Below, in pieces: positions 1 to 10,863 of a stretch of DNA of 64,000 nt (positions within the stretch are counted from its first letter, which is position 1; each line of letters starts with the position of its first letter). The DNA comes from Microbacterium kunmingense (GTDB lineage: Bacteria > Actinomycetota > Actinomycetes > Actinomycetales > Microbacteriaceae). Location of the stretch: contig NZ_JAKNUS010000011.1 in NCBI RefSeq assembly GCF_023155745.1, positions 1 to 64,000 of the forward strand, read 5' to 3'. The position numbers and the translations under genes are program-made. The notes under the pieces were generated by a model. It did not search any database, had not been told where the DNA came from, and saw only the letters and a program-made list of their open reading frames with translations.

Positions 1-202
1 CTCGTTGAACACCAGGGCCTCCGCTGCATGTCGGCATCCCGTGCCACTCACGGGATGATCCACGAATCTGCACCGTGGGGCCCTGGGCCTACAAGAGTCT
101 CAGAACCCCCACCCTCATAGGGTCTGACGGGTTCCCCGCCCGATCGGGCCGACGCGCGGCGCGGGTCTATCGCACCGGCCGAGAGGCTGGTTTCATGGGC
201 GT

Positions 203-703
203 ATGGCGATCGAGCACGACTTCTTCGGACTCCTCGAGTCGGGTCCGGACGGTTCGATCTTCTGGTCCGAGAACGTCGAACTGGGCGATCAATCGGTCAC
301 GGTCGATCTCACCGCGCCCGATCAGGACGACGTCTCCCAGGCCGCCCTCGACATCGCGGCGAGCCTGGTGTCCTCCCTCGAGGTGATCGACCGGACCGCG
401 CGCAACGGGATGGTGTCCGAGCTCGATGACCGCACCAGCGAGGTCACCGAGTACATCCTCCAGCAGCAGGAGACCCTCGGCGAAGACATCGACAACCTCC
501 TGGTCGACATCTCCGGCGACATCCGCATCGACGTCATCCGGTCGCTGCAGCTGATGAGCATGACGATCCTCGCCGACGAACACGGCGGCTCCGATCCCTT
601 CGCGGTGCTCGAGTACGCCCTCGACCCGGATGCCACCGACGACGTCCTGCTGGTGAATCTCGATTCCTCCGGCGCCGTGCTCTCGGTCACCAGTGCCGAC
701 TGA
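203..703 (+). CDS. DUF2004-like conserved hypothetical protein
   Basis: A 166-aa acidic soluble protein with no signal peptide or membrane segment. It opens with a conserved-looking block (HDFFGLLESGPDGSIFWSE) followed by an ELGDQSVTVDLTAPDQDDV stretch. This resembles the DUF2004 family as I remember it, whose function is unknown. The ATG at 203 follows a GA-rich stretch (GAGAGG) about 18 nt upstream. An ATG at 195 is in another frame. The gene stands alone, convergent with lipA. Family assignment is from memory of the pattern; the coding call itself is firm from length and codon use. Confidence 0.75.
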   Translation: MAIEHDFFGLLESGPDGSIFWSENVELGDQSVTVDLTAPDQDDVSQAALDIAASLVSSLEVIDRTARNGMVSELDDRTSEVTEYILQQQETLGEDIDNLLVDISGDIRIDVIRSLQLMSMTILADEHGGSDPFAVLEYALDPDATDDVLLVNLDSSGAVLSVTSAD

Positions 704-721
704 CCGACCCGGCGCGTCCCG

Positions 722-1723
722 TCAGACGGCTTGAGCGAAAGCCGCCCCGTCGGAGGCGAGGTCGCGGGCGAGGTGCGCGAGGTCTGCGGGGATCTCGCGG
801 CCCTTCGAGATCATCGACTGCGCCCAGAGGCGACCGGCGCGGTACGACGAGCGCACCAGCGGGCCGGCCAGGACGCCGAGGAACCCGATCTCCTCGGCCG
901 CCTCCTTGAATGCGACGAACTCGTCGGGCTTGACCCAGCGGTCGACGGGGAGGTGTCGCGGTGACGGTCGGAGGTACTGCGTGATCGTGATGATGTCGGT
1001 GCCGGCATCGTGCAGGTCGTGCAACGCCGCGATGACCTCATCAGGGGTTTCCCCCATGCCCAGGATGAGATTCGACTTCGTGATCAGTCCCGCCTCGCGC
1101 GCTTTCGTCAGCACCCCCAGCGAGCGGTCGTAGCGGAACGCCGGACGGATCCGCTTGAAGATGCGCGGCACGGTCTCGACGTTGTGGGCGAAGACCTCCG
1201 GACGTGACGCGAACACCTCCTCCAGCAGACTCGGCACACCGTTGAAATCGGTGGCGAGGATCTCGACCCCCGTTCCGGGGTTGTCGGCATGGATGCGACG
1301 TACGGTCTCGGCGTGGAGCCAGGCGCCGCCGTCGGGCAGGTCATCCCGGGCCACCCCGGTCACGGTGGCGTAGCGCAGCTGCATCCGCTGCACGCTCTCG
1401 GCCACACGCCGAGGTTCGTCGGTGTCGTAGTCGGCGGGCTTGCCCGTGTCGATCTGGCAGAAGTCGCATCGCCGAGTGCATTGCGATCCGCCGAGGAGGA
1501 ACGTGGCCTCGCGATCCTCCCAGCACTCGTAGATGTTCGGACAGCCCGCCTCCTGGCACACGGTGTGCAGGCCCTCGTCCTTCACCAGCCCCTGTAGCGC
1601 CGTGTACTCCGGACCCATCTTCGCCTTCGTGCGGATCCACTCGGGCTTGCGCTCGATCGGCGTCTGGGCGTTGCGGACCTCCAGTCGCAGCAGGCGCCGG
1701 CCGTCGGGTGCCGCCGCACTCAT
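722..1723 (-). CDS. lipA: Lipoyl synthase (radical SAM)
   Basis: A 333-aa protein that inserts two sulfur atoms into octanoyl groups on lipoyl domains, using S-adenosylmethionine and two 4Fe-4S clusters. The auxiliary-cluster cysteines are C56, C61 and C67 (CxxxxCxxxxxC). The radical-SAM triad is C82, C86 and C89 (CxxxCxxC). The C-terminal RSSYRAG block carries the serine ligand typical of LipA. The ATG at 1723 overlaps the lipB stop (ATGA), so the two genes are translationally coupled with lipB first. A longer ORF reaching 1846 would run into lipB in another frame and is not the likely start. Confidence 0.97.
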   Translation of the reverse strand: MSAAAPDGRRLLRLEVRNAQTPIERKPEWIRTKAKMGPEYTALQGLVKDEGLHTVCQEAGCPNIYECWEDREATFLLGGSQCTRRCDFCQIDTGKPADYDTDEPRRVAESVQRMQLRYATVTGVARDDLPDGGAWLHAETVRRIHADNPGTGVEILATDFNGVPSLLEEVFASRPEVFAHNVETVPRIFKRIRPAFRYDRSLGVLTKAREAGLITKSNLILGMGETPDEVIAALHDLHDAGTDIITITQYLRPSPRHLPVDRWVKPDEFVAFKEAAEEIGFLGVLAGPLVRSSYRAGRLWAQSMISKGREIPADLAHLARDLASDGAAFAQAV

Positions 1724-2358
1724 GCCGCCACCGCCTGCTCGGCGGCGAGGAAGACCTCGGTGACGGTCGGAAGGATGTCGCGGGGCGAGGTCTCCACGCC
1801 GGTGACCTCGCTGACCGTCGTGACGCCGGCGTCGGTGATGCCGCACGGGATGATCCGACGGAACGGCGCGAGGGAGTTGTCGCAGTTCACCGCGAATCCG
1901 TGCATGGTCACGCCCCGCTCGACGCGGACGCCGATGGCGGCGACCTTGTCGGTGGACAGTGGGCGGTGCACCCAGACCCCGCTACGCCCCTCCACCTGGA
2001 TGCCGTCCACGCCGTGACGCGAGAGCACGTCGATGAGGAGTCTTTCCAGCCGTCGGACGTGGGCGACGACATCCACCGGTTCGCCCAACCGCACGATGGG
2101 GTAGCCGACGAGCTGACCTGGCCCGTGCCAGGTGATCTTGCCACCCCGATCGACGTCGACGACCGGTGTCCCATCGGTCGGGCGCTCGTGGGGCGCGGTG
2201 CGCTTGCCCGCGGTGAAGACCGCGTCGTGCTCGAGCAGGAGGAGGGTGTCGGGCCGGTCGCCGCGCACCACCGCGGCGTGCACCCGCCGCTGCAGGTCCC
2301 ACGCGTCGGCGTACGGGACGAAGTCGGGGTCCAGCCCCACCGTGATGGTTTCGAGCAA
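1720..2358 (-). CDS. lipB: Octanoyltransferase LipB
   Basis: A 212-aa enzyme that moves octanoyl from octanoyl-ACP to apo-lipoyl domains, the first step of lipoate synthesis; LipA acts next. The signature [12 protein letters not shown] lies at residues 71-82. The catalytic pair is K138 (in TDKVAAIG) and C172 (in IIPCGI). Length is normal for the family. It is the first gene of a lipB-lipA unit and is divergent from the TetR-VOC regulator gene. A 21-bp near-palindrome lies between the two starts. Confidence 0.97.
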   Translation of the reverse strand: MLETITVGLDPDFVPYADAWDLQRRVHAAVVRGDRPDTLLLLEHDAVFTAGKRTAPHERPTDGTPVVDVDRGGKITWHGPGQLVGYPIVRLGEPVDVVAHVRRLERLLIDVLSRHGVDGIQVEGRSGVWVHRPLSTDKVAAIGVRVERGVTMHGFAVNCDNSLAPFRRIIPCGITDAGVTTVSEVTGVETSPRDILPTVTEVFLAAEQAVAA

Positions 2359-2371
2359 CAGCGCACCTCTC

Positions 2372-2392
2372 TTGTTGTACCGCGTCCAACAA
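2372..2392. promoter_or_regulatory. Palindromic operator candidate between lipB and the TetR-VOC gene
   Basis: TTGTTG and CAACAA are 6-bp arms spaced by 9 bp. Together they form a 21-bp dyad in which 8 of 10 base pairs are symmetric. It lies 14 bp from the lipB start and 44 bp from the TetR-VOC start. TetR proteins usually bind such dyads next to their own gene, so autoregulation, and perhaps control of lipB, is the natural inference. Confidence 0.55.
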
Positions 2393-2423
2393 TACGCCTC
2401 CGCGTTGTCGGCACCGCGCGTCC

Positions 2424-2429
2424 TAGGGT
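2424..2429 (+). promoter_or_regulatory. -10 box of the TetR-VOC gene, leaderless type
   Basis: TAGGGT ends 6 nt before the ATG at 2436. Transcription would start at or next to the start codon, giving a leaderless or nearly leaderless mRNA. No good -35 is visible. Confidence 0.4.
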
Positions 2430-2435
2430 GATGTC

Positions 2436-3407
2436 ATGGCAGAGCAGCGTTCCGGGCGTCCGAGGCTCTCGTCGCCCGCGACCATCGCGGATGCCGCGTG
2501 CGAACTCTTCTTCGAGCGGGGCTACGAAGCCACGTCGATCGCCGACATCGCCCTGCGGGCCGGTGTCTCACGGTCGAGCTTCTTCAACTACTTCTCCTCG
2601 AAGTCCGACATCCTGTGGTCCAGCTTCGACGCGCGTGTCGACGCGCTTCGCGCACACCTCGACGCCGCGGATGAGGGCCCTCCCGCGGTAGCCTCGGCGC
2701 TTCGCGCTTTCGCGGCGGACTTCGCCCCCGACTCCCTCGCTCTGGCGATGGCCAATGCGTCCGCGATGGGGCTGGAGGATGAGCTGGAGCGCGAATCCGC
2801 GATCCGGACGAGCCGGATCGGGCGCTCGGTGTCCGTTGCGCTCCGCCGGGGAGGCGACCCGCTCGCTGCGGATGTGACCGGAACGGCCGTGGGCGGAGCC
2901 GTCCTCGCCGCGGTGCGTGCCTGGGCGGCCGCGGGGCCGGGGCGCACCTCGCTCGCGCGCACGCTGGACGATGCGGTCGCGGTCATCGCGCCGCTTCTCA
3001 CGCCGCGAGGAACGGTGCACCAGCTCCGCCTGGTCGTGAGCTCGGCCGATCTCGATGAGGCACTGCAGTTCTACCGCGACGTGCTCGGAATGCCCGAGGC
3101 CGAGGCGTTCGAAGGCCCGGACGGCGCGCGCGTGGCCATTCTCGATGCGGGCCGGGCGACGCTCGAGCTGGCCAATGCCGCACAGGTCCGGTTCATCGAT
3201 GCGATCGAGACCGACGGTGGGCGCAGCGACGCCCTCCGGGTGGCGCTCGAGGTCGACGATGCGGACGCCGCCGCGGAAGCCCTCGTGCGCGCGGGCGCAC
3301 GATGGGAGGCTGCGGCCACCCCGACGCCCTGGCGTTCCCGCAACGCGCGGCTTCGGGCGCCGGACGGGGTGCAGCTCACCCTCTTCCAGGAGCTCGGCCC
3401 GGAGTGA
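2436..3407 (+). CDS. TetR-family regulator fused to a VOC (glyoxalase-fold) domain
   Basis: A 323-aa protein. Residues about 12-62 are a typical TetR DNA-binding domain: the AACELFFERGYEATSIADIA helices, then GVSRSSFFNYFSSKSDIL as the recognition helix and following tyrosine/phenylalanine block. Residues 65-190 are a helical TetR-like ligand or dimer region. Residues about 193-320 form a vicinal-oxygen-chelate unit: HQLRLVVSSADLDEALQFYRDVLG, then GARVAILDAGRATLELAN, and at the end LRAPDGVQLTLFQEL. The VOC part probably acts as a ligand sensor or an attached enzyme; which one is not known. It is one continuous frame, divergent from lipB, with a candidate operator in between. Confidence 0.85.
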   Translation: MAEQRSGRPRLSSPATIADAACELFFERGYEATSIADIALRAGVSRSSFFNYFSSKSDILWSSFDARVDALRAHLDAADEGPPAVASALRAFAADFAPDSLALAMANASAMGLEDELERESAIRTSRIGRSVSVALRRGGDPLAADVTGTAVGGAVLAAVRAWAAAGPGRTSLARTLDDAVAVIAPLLTPRGTVHQLRLVVSSADLDEALQFYRDVLGMPEAEAFEGPDGARVAILDAGRATLELANAAQVRFIDAIETDGGRSDALRVALEVDDADAAAEALVRAGARWEAAATPTPWRSRNARLRAPDGVQLTLFQELGPE

Positions 3408-3453
3408 GGGCGCCGCGCCCCCCCGAGCGAGAGGGGGCGGAGGCCCTTCGGCG

Positions 3454-3459
3454 TAGAAT
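3454..3459 (+). promoter_or_regulatory. -10 box of ffh, leaderless type
   Basis: TAGAAT ends 9 nt before the ffh ATG at 3469, so the RNA start is predicted at or within about 3 nt of the start codon. No convincing -35 is seen. Confidence 0.5.
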
Positions 3460-3468
3460 TGCCGGACC

Positions 3469-5040
3469 ATGGCTACCTTCGGCACGCTCTCCGACCGTCT
3501 CACCGAGACTTTCCGCAATCTGCGCACGAAGGGGAAGCTCACCCCCGCCGACGTGGACGGGACGGTGCGAGAGATCCGCCGAGCACTGCTCGACGCCGAT
3601 GTCGCCCTCCCCGTGGTCAAGGAGTTCACCGCCAAGATCCGGGAGCGCGCGCTGGGCGACGAGGTCAATCGCGCCCTGAACCCGGCACAGCAGGTGGTCC
3701 AGATCGTCAACGAGGAGCTCATCGGCATCCTCGGCGGCCAGCAGCGTCGACTGCAGTTCGCCAAGAACCCCCCGACGGTCATCATGCTGGCGGGCCTGCA
3801 GGGATCGGGGAAGACGACCTTCGCCGGCAAGCTGGCGAAGATGCTCGAGAAGGACGGCCACACGCCGTTGCTCGTGGCCGCCGACCTGCAGCGTCCGAAC
3901 GCCGTGAATCAGCTGCAGGTCGTCGGACGCCAGGCCGGGGCCGCGGTGTACGCCCCCGAGCCGGGGAACGGCGTCGGCGACCCCGTGCGCGTCGCGATGG
4001 ACGGTGTCGAGGTCGCGCGTCGGCAGCAGCACGACGTCGTCATCATCGACACCGCCGGACGACTGGGGGTCGATGCCGAGCTGATGAAGCAGGCGGCGAA
4101 CATCCGCCGCGCCACCGATCCCGACGAGGTCCTCTTCGTCATCGACGCCATGATCGGGCAGGACGCGGTGAACACCGCCAAGGCGTTCCAGGACGGCGTG
4201 GACTTCACCGGTGTCGTGCTCTCCAAGCTCGACGGCGACGCCCGCGGCGGTGCGGCCCTCTCGGTAGCCTCCGTCACGGGGCGGCCCATCATCTTCGCCT
4301 CCACCGGGGAGGGGCTCGATGACGTCGAGCCGTTCCACCCCGACCGGATGGCTTCGCGCATCCTCGACCTCGGCGACATCCTCACCCTCATCGAGCAGGC
4401 CCAGCAGGCCTTCGACGAGGAGGAGGCGCGCAAGGTCGCCGAGAAGATCGCGACCGAGCAGTTCACCCTCGAGGACTTCCTGCAGCAGATGCAGCAGTTG
4501 AAGAAGATGGGGTCGATGAAGAAGATGCTCGGGATGCTCCCGGGCATGGGCGGCATGAAGCAGCAGCTCGACGACTTCGACGAGCGCGAGATCGATCGCA
4601 CCGAGGCCATCATCCGCTCGATGACGCCCGCGGAACGGCGGAACCCGAAGATCCTCAACGGGTCCCGGCGCCTGCGCATCGCCCGGGGATCGGGGATGAC
4701 GGTGACAGACGTCAACCAGCTGGTCCAGCGTTTCGACCAGGCCGCGAAGATGATGAAGACCGTCGCCCGGGGCGGCGTTCCGAACATCCCCGGCATGGGT
4801 CCGGTGCCCGGCGCCGGGCGTCCCGGCGCGTCGGCCAAGCGTGGAAAGCAGCAGAAGGCCAAGGGATCGCGTTCGGGCAACCCCGCCAAGCGCGCCGCGG
4901 AGAACGCCGGGATCGCCGCGTCGGCACCCGCCGCGCCGGCGGGGACGGGCTTCGGGCTCGGCGGCGGCGCCGGCGGTGGTCAGGCCGCGCCCAGTGCTGA
5001 AGACCTGGCCGAGCTGCAGAAGCTCCTCGGCCGGGGCTGA
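3469..5040 (+). CDS. ffh: Signal recognition particle GTPase Ffh
   Basis: A 523-aa SRP54 homologue. It binds signal sequences and 4.5S RNA and delivers ribosomes to FtsY at the membrane. An N-terminal helical N domain (1-90) precedes the GTPase domain. The P-loop GLQGSGKTT is at 109-117, followed by DTAGR and SKLDGDARGG. The methionine-rich M domain (about 310-430) includes KKMGSMKKMLGMLPGMGG. The tail after about residue 445 is low-complexity Ala/Gly/Lys, longer than in E. coli Ffh and common in actinobacteria. The gene stands alone, convergent with the carboxylate-amine ligase gene. Confidence 0.98.
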   Translation: MATFGTLSDRLTETFRNLRTKGKLTPADVDGTVREIRRALLDADVALPVVKEFTAKIRERALGDEVNRALNPAQQVVQIVNEELIGILGGQQRRLQFAKNPPTVIMLAGLQGSGKTTFAGKLAKMLEKDGHTPLLVAADLQRPNAVNQLQVVGRQAGAAVYAPEPGNGVGDPVRVAMDGVEVARRQQHDVVIIDTAGRLGVDAELMKQAANIRRATDPDEVLFVIDAMIGQDAVNTAKAFQDGVDFTGVVLSKLDGDARGGAALSVASVTGRPIIFASTGEGLDDVEPFHPDRMASRILDLGDILTLIEQAQQAFDEEEARKVAEKIATEQFTLEDFLQQMQQLKKMGSMKKMLGMLPGMGGMKQQLDDFDEREIDRTEAIIRSMTPAERRNPKILNGSRRLRIARGSGMTVTDVNQLVQRFDQAAKMMKTVARGGVPNIPGMGPVPGAGRPGASAKRGKQQKAKGSRSGNPAKRAAENAGIAASAPAAPAGTGFGLGGGAGGGQAAPSAEDLAELQKLLGRG

Positions 5041-5080
5041 GCCGCCCCTTCGCGGGACTGGGGTCTGCGTCGCGCTCGTT

Positions 5081-5127
5081 CGTCGCAGATGCACGCCCCC
5101 AGGGGCCGGGTGCGGACATCTGCGACG
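5081..5127. repeat. Inverted repeat between convergent genes (terminator or REP-like element)
   Basis: Arms CGTCGCAGATG (5081-5091) and CATCTGCGACG (5117-5127) are perfect 11-bp complements around a 25-nt loop, which itself contains GCCCC/GGGGC. It sits between ffh and the ligase gene, where a bidirectional terminator is expected. There is no T tract. The sequence looks like a dispersed palindromic unit, but no second copy was noticed in this window. Confidence 0.6.
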
Positions 5128-5140
5128 GATGAACCCGCGT

Positions 5141-6310
5141 TCAGCCGCCGACGCGGAACGACGCGAGGTGGTCGCGCAGCGTCGGGCCGGCGCGGAACTC
5201 GCGGATGAGGTGATGCACGACCGCTCGAAGGTCGCCGTCGGCGGCCTCGGCGACGAGGAGCTGCCGGGCGTAGCTCGCGCCACCCGCGAGGATGTCGTGG
5301 AGTCCGGCGAACTCGCGGGCGCACTTCAGCTCCACGGCGATGTCGGCGACCTCGTCCATCGTGGCTCGCAGATGATCGCGCACCGGCACCTGCGTTCCGT
5401 CCCGGTCGACGATGACCCGGGCGTCCAGTCCGTAACGCGCGGCACGCCACTTGTTCTCCCGCACGAACCAGGGCTGGATGCCGCTGAGCGCGACGCCCTG
5501 GTCCAGGAGGCGTGAGAAGTGCTCGACCATGACCTGCACGAAGGCCGCCATCGCCGCCAGCTCCGGAAGCGTCGACATGCCGTCGCACGCGCGCACCTCG
5601 ATCGTCCCCCAGCGCGGGGCGGGGCGGATGTCCCACCTGACCTCGGTGGCATCCTCCATCACCCCGGTCGCGATCATGTCGTCGAGGTAGCCCTCGAACG
5701 CCGCCCAGTCGGGAAGAGGCCAGGGCAGTCCCGCCGTGGGGAGCTGCTGGAAGACCAGGGCGCGGTTCGAGGCGTAGCCGGTCCGCTCCCCGGCCCAGAA
5801 CGGCGAGGAGGCCGACAGCGCCTGGAGGTGGGGGAGGTAGACCGTCAGGGCGTTGATGATCGGGAAGACCTTGGCGACATCCTCGACCCCGACGTGCACG
5901 TGGATGCCCCAGATCATCATGTTCCGCCCCCACCACTGGGTGCGTTCGATCAGGCTGTGGTACCTGGTCTTGTCGGTCACTTCCTGGTCGTACCACTGTG
6001 CGAAGGGATGGCTTCCCGCGCACAGCAGCTCGATCCGCCTCGGGTCGGTGACCGAGCGCACCGCGGCGATGGCGTCGCCGATGTCGTCGACCGCGGCGGC
6101 GACGGTGTCGCCGATGCCGCTGGTCAGCTCGATGGTGTTGGTGAGCAGCTCCTGCGTGATGGTGTAGCGCTCTAGGGCGGCGTCCTCGCCGAGCGCGTCC
6201 AGCACCTCGGGAGCCCGAGCGACGAGATCGCCGGTCTCGCCGTCCGCGAGCATCAGCTCCCACTCGATCCCCACGGTGGACCGCGCCGACCGGGCGAAAG
6301 GCTCCGTCAT
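5141..6310 (-). CDS. YbdK-type carboxylate-amine ligase (glutamate-cysteine ligase family 2)
   Basis: A 389-aa member of the GCS2 family, which joins a glutamate carboxyl to an amine with ATP. Members have weak glutamate-cysteine ligase activity or roles in other pathways, and the natural substrate here is unknown. The ATP/metal motif VGIEWELML is near the N-terminus. Central motifs are HVHVGVEDVAKVFPI and RWDIRPAPRWGTIEVRACDG, with NKWRAARYGLDA further on. The ATG at 6310 matches the family N-terminus (MTEPF...STVGIEWE). A longer ORF to 6967 would overlap rpsP and its promoter and is rejected. Confidence 0.88.
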   Translation of the reverse strand: MTEPFARSARSTVGIEWELMLADGETGDLVARAPEVLDALGEDAALERYTITQELLTNTIELTSGIGDTVAAAVDDIGDAIAAVRSVTDPRRIELLCAGSHPFAQWYDQEVTDKTRYHSLIERTQWWGRNMMIWGIHVHVGVEDVAKVFPIINALTVYLPHLQALSASSPFWAGERTGYASNRALVFQQLPTAGLPWPLPDWAAFEGYLDDMIATGVMEDATEVRWDIRPAPRWGTIEVRACDGMSTLPELAAMAAFVQVMVEHFSRLLDQGVALSGIQPWFVRENKWRAARYGLDARVIVDRDGTQVPVRDHLRATMDEVADIAVELKCAREFAGLHDILAGGASYARQLLVAEAADGDLRAVVHHLIREFRAGPTLRDHLASFRVGG

Positions 6311-6499
6311 GGGCCCAGTGTGGCACGCCGACACGGCCGGTCGACGGTTCGCGACTGTTCGTGTCGTCTGGCAGAATAGAGGGTCGGACGCCGGACTCGA
6401 CCCTCTATCCAGCCCGCCGTCCTCCGCAGAGCTTCCACCGGGTGTTGCACCCCACCTCCCGGTCGACCAGTTCATCCCTTCCACACATTCAGGAGAATC

Positions 6500-6922
6500 G
6501 TGGCTGTCAAGATCCGTCTGAAGCGCCTGGGCAAGATCCGTGCGCCCTACTACCGCATCGTCGTGGCCGACTCGCGCACCAAGCGCGATGGTCGTGTCAT
6601 CGAGGAGATCGGCAAGTACCACCCCACCGAGGAGCCTTCGTTCATCGAGGTCGACTCCGAGCGTGCGCAGTACTGGCTCGGCGTCGGAGCCCAGCCGACC
6701 GAGCAGGTGCGAGCCATCCTCAAGCTCACCGGCGACTGGGGCACCTTCAAAGGCGACAAGGACGCGACGTCGACCGTGAAGACGCGCGAGGACAAGCCGG
6801 CCTTCGAGCTGGACTCGTCGAAGTCGTCCGTCGTCAAGCCCAAGGCCGAGAAGAAGGCTGCCGAGCCCGCCGAGGCTCCCGCCGACGAGGCTGAGGCTCC
6901 GGCCGACGCCGCCGCCGAGTAA
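6500..6922 (+). CDS. rpsP: 30S ribosomal protein bS16
   Basis: A 140-aa protein starting with the highly conserved [20 protein letters not shown] block. It binds 16S rRNA in the small-subunit body. The first ~85 residues are the normal bS16 fold. The remaining ~50 are an Ala/Glu/Lys-rich tail usual in actinobacteria. The GTG start at 6500 follows AGGAGA. First gene of rpsP-khpA-rimM-trmD, an ancestral translation and RNA-modification operon. Confidence 0.98.
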   Translation: MAVKIRLKRLGKIRAPYYRIVVADSRTKRDGRVIEEIGKYHPTEEPSFIEVDSERAQYWLGVGAQPTEQVRAILKLTGDWGTFKGDKDATSTVKTREDKPAFELDSSKSSVVKPKAEKKAAEPAEAPADEAEAPADAAAE

Positions 6923-6935
6923 GACCCTCGCCGTC

Positions 6936-7166
6936 GTGCTCGCCGCCGCGCTCGAACACCTCGTCAAGGGGATCGTCGATCACCCTGACGACGTCCGCAT
7001 CCAGTCGTCCACGTCGCCCCGCGGCGACGTCCTCGAGGTGCACGTGCACCCGGAGGACCGCGGACGCGTGATCGGGCGCGGCGGCCGCACGGCCAAAGCC
7101 CTGCGCACCCTCGTCAGCGCTCTCGCCGACGGACGCCGCGTGCGCGTCGACGTCGCGGATGACTGA
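6936..7166 (+). CDS. khpA: KH-domain RNA-binding protein KhpA
   Basis: A 76-aa single-KH-domain protein. The RNA-binding GxxG loop lies in EDRGRVIGRGGRTAKALR. The family (YlqC/KhpA) pairs with KhpB/Jag in Gram-positive bacteria and affects cell elongation and sRNA binding. It starts with GTG, 13 nt after rpsP, and overlaps rimM by 8 nt, so it is operon-coupled. Length is typical. Confidence 0.93.
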   Translation: MLAAALEHLVKGIVDHPDDVRIQSSTSPRGDVLEVHVHPEDRGRVIGRGGRTAKALRTLVSALADGRRVRVDVADD

Positions 7167-7821
7167 CGTGGCCGCCGAAGAGCCGACCACGACACCCGCC
7201 GCGCGTGCTCGTGCGGGGGAGCGGACCCAGCTGCGCGTCGGTCGCCTCGTGAAGGCCCACGGTCTCAAGGGTGCACTGAAGATCGAGCTGTACACCGACG
7301 ATCCCGACGGTCGGTTCGTGCCCGGCGCCACCTTCACCCTCCAGGTGCCCGAGACCTCCCCGTGGCACGGCAAGCCCCTCACCGTCCGCGAGTTCCGCTG
7401 GATGAACTCGCATCCCGTCGCCTTCTTCGAGGGGGTGGACGACCGCACCGCCGCCGAGGGCCTCGTACGCGCCATCCTCTGGATCGATGAGGACACCACC
7501 GCCGCCTCGACCGAAGCCGATGCCTGGTACGACCATCAGCTCGTCGGTCTCGACGTGGTGCGCGACGGCACCGTGGTCGGACGGATCATCCGGGTCGACC
7601 ATCTGCCCGCACAGGACCTGCTGATCGTCCGCCCGAGCGGCGAGAGCGATCGCGAACTGCTCGTTCCGTTCGTCTCGGCCATCGTGCCCGAGGTGGACAT
7701 CGCGGCAGGCCGCATCACCGTCACCCCGCCCCCGGGGCTCTTCGAAGACGTTCCAGGAGGCGCCGAGGACGCCGATGCACCGGATGCCGGAGCCGAGGAC
7801 GGCCCGACGGACGCATCCTGA
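7159..7821 (+). CDS. rimM: Ribosome maturation factor RimM
   Basis: A 220-aa 30S assembly factor that acts on the head of the 30S subunit and binds uS19. The N-terminal RimM barrel includes [33 protein letters not shown]-barrel half follows with [20 protein letters not shown] and [16 protein letters not shown]. The ~25-residue N-terminal extension and acidic C-terminal tail are variable regions. ATG start overlaps khpA; trmD follows. Confidence 0.95.
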   Translation: MTDVAAEEPTTTPAARARAGERTQLRVGRLVKAHGLKGALKIELYTDDPDGRFVPGATFTLQVPETSPWHGKPLTVREFRWMNSHPVAFFEGVDDRTAAEGLVRAILWIDEDTTAASTEADAWYDHQLVGLDVVRDGTVVGRIIRVDHLPAQDLLIVRPSGESDRELLVPFVSAIVPEVDIAAGRITVTPPPGLFEDVPGGAEDADAPDAGAEDGPTDAS

Positions 7822-7840
7822 CGTGCGGATCGACGCCGGC

Positions 7841-8518
7841 ATGCGCATCGACATCGTCACCATCTTCCCGACCTTCTTCGACGTCCTGGACGTCTCGCTG
7901 ATCGGCAAGGCACGTGATCGGGGTCTGCTGGACATCCACGTGCACGATCTGCGTGCGTGGACGCACGACCGGCACCGCACCGTCGACGACACGCCGTACG
8001 GCGGGGGTGCGGGAATGGTCATGAAGCCCGAGCCCTGGGGTGAGGCGCTGGACGAGGTGCTCACGCCCGACGCGCTGCTCGTGGTCCCCTCGCCCGCCGG
8101 GGAGAGATTCAGCCAGCCTCTCGCGCGGGCTCTCGCCGAGGAGTCCCACATCGTCTTCGCCTGCGGCCGCTACGAGGGCATCGACCAGCGGGTCATCGAC
8201 CACTACGCGACTCATGGGCGGGTGCGTCTGGTGAGTCTCGGCGACTACGTGCTCAACGGCGGCGAGGTCGCCGCCATGGCAATCGTCGAGGCGGTGTCGC
8301 GCCTGGTCCCCGGTGTCGTCGGCAATCCCGAGAGCCTTGTGGAGGAGTCCCACGAGGCGGGGCTGCTGGAGTACCCCAGCTACACCAAGCCTGCGTCCTG
8401 GCGCGGACGGGAAGTGCCGCCGGTCCTGTTGAGCGGCAATCACGGCGAGATCGCGCGCTGGCGGCAGGAGCAGAGCCTCGCCCGCACCCGGGCGCACCGA
8501 CCCGACCTGCTCGAGTGA
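7841..8518 (+). CDS. trmD: tRNA (guanine-N1)-methyltransferase TrmD
   Basis: A 225-aa SPOUT methyltransferase making m1G37 in tRNAs, which prevents +1 frameshifting. The start [20 protein letters not shown] matches the family. The SAM-binding trefoil knot shows [14 protein letters not shown] and [20 protein letters not shown]. The C-terminal helical domain ends with [18 protein letters not shown]. The ATG at 7841 is favoured; GTG at 7823, right after the rimM stop, is an alternative adding 6 residues. Last gene of the operon. Confidence 0.97.
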   Translation: MRIDIVTIFPTFFDVLDVSLIGKARDRGLLDIHVHDLRAWTHDRHRTVDDTPYGGGAGMVMKPEPWGEALDEVLTPDALLVVPSPAGERFSQPLARALAEESHIVFACGRYEGIDQRVIDHYATHGRVRLVSLGDYVLNGGEVAAMAIVEAVSRLVPGVVGNPESLVEESHEAGLLEYPSYTKPASWRGREVPPVLLSGNHGEIARWRQEQSLARTRAHRPDLLE

Positions 8519-8652
8519 AGAGATCGGATGCCGCGGCAGACCCCCTCGGGAGACCTCGGCGTCAAGAGGCACCGGCGTGTCATCCGGCCTCGATATGCTC
8601 AGGTCCTTCGTAACCGGTCGTGCGGCGTGCGCTCGACCATGAAAGGACACGA

Positions 8653-10859
<2,207 letters not shown>

Positions 10860-10863
<4 letters not shown>

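Noticed and set aside
1..202. Possible gene or RNA before position 203
   Set aside because: No frame with support, only GC-rich sequence with a short CCCGATCGGG palindrome; probably the upstream region of the first gene.
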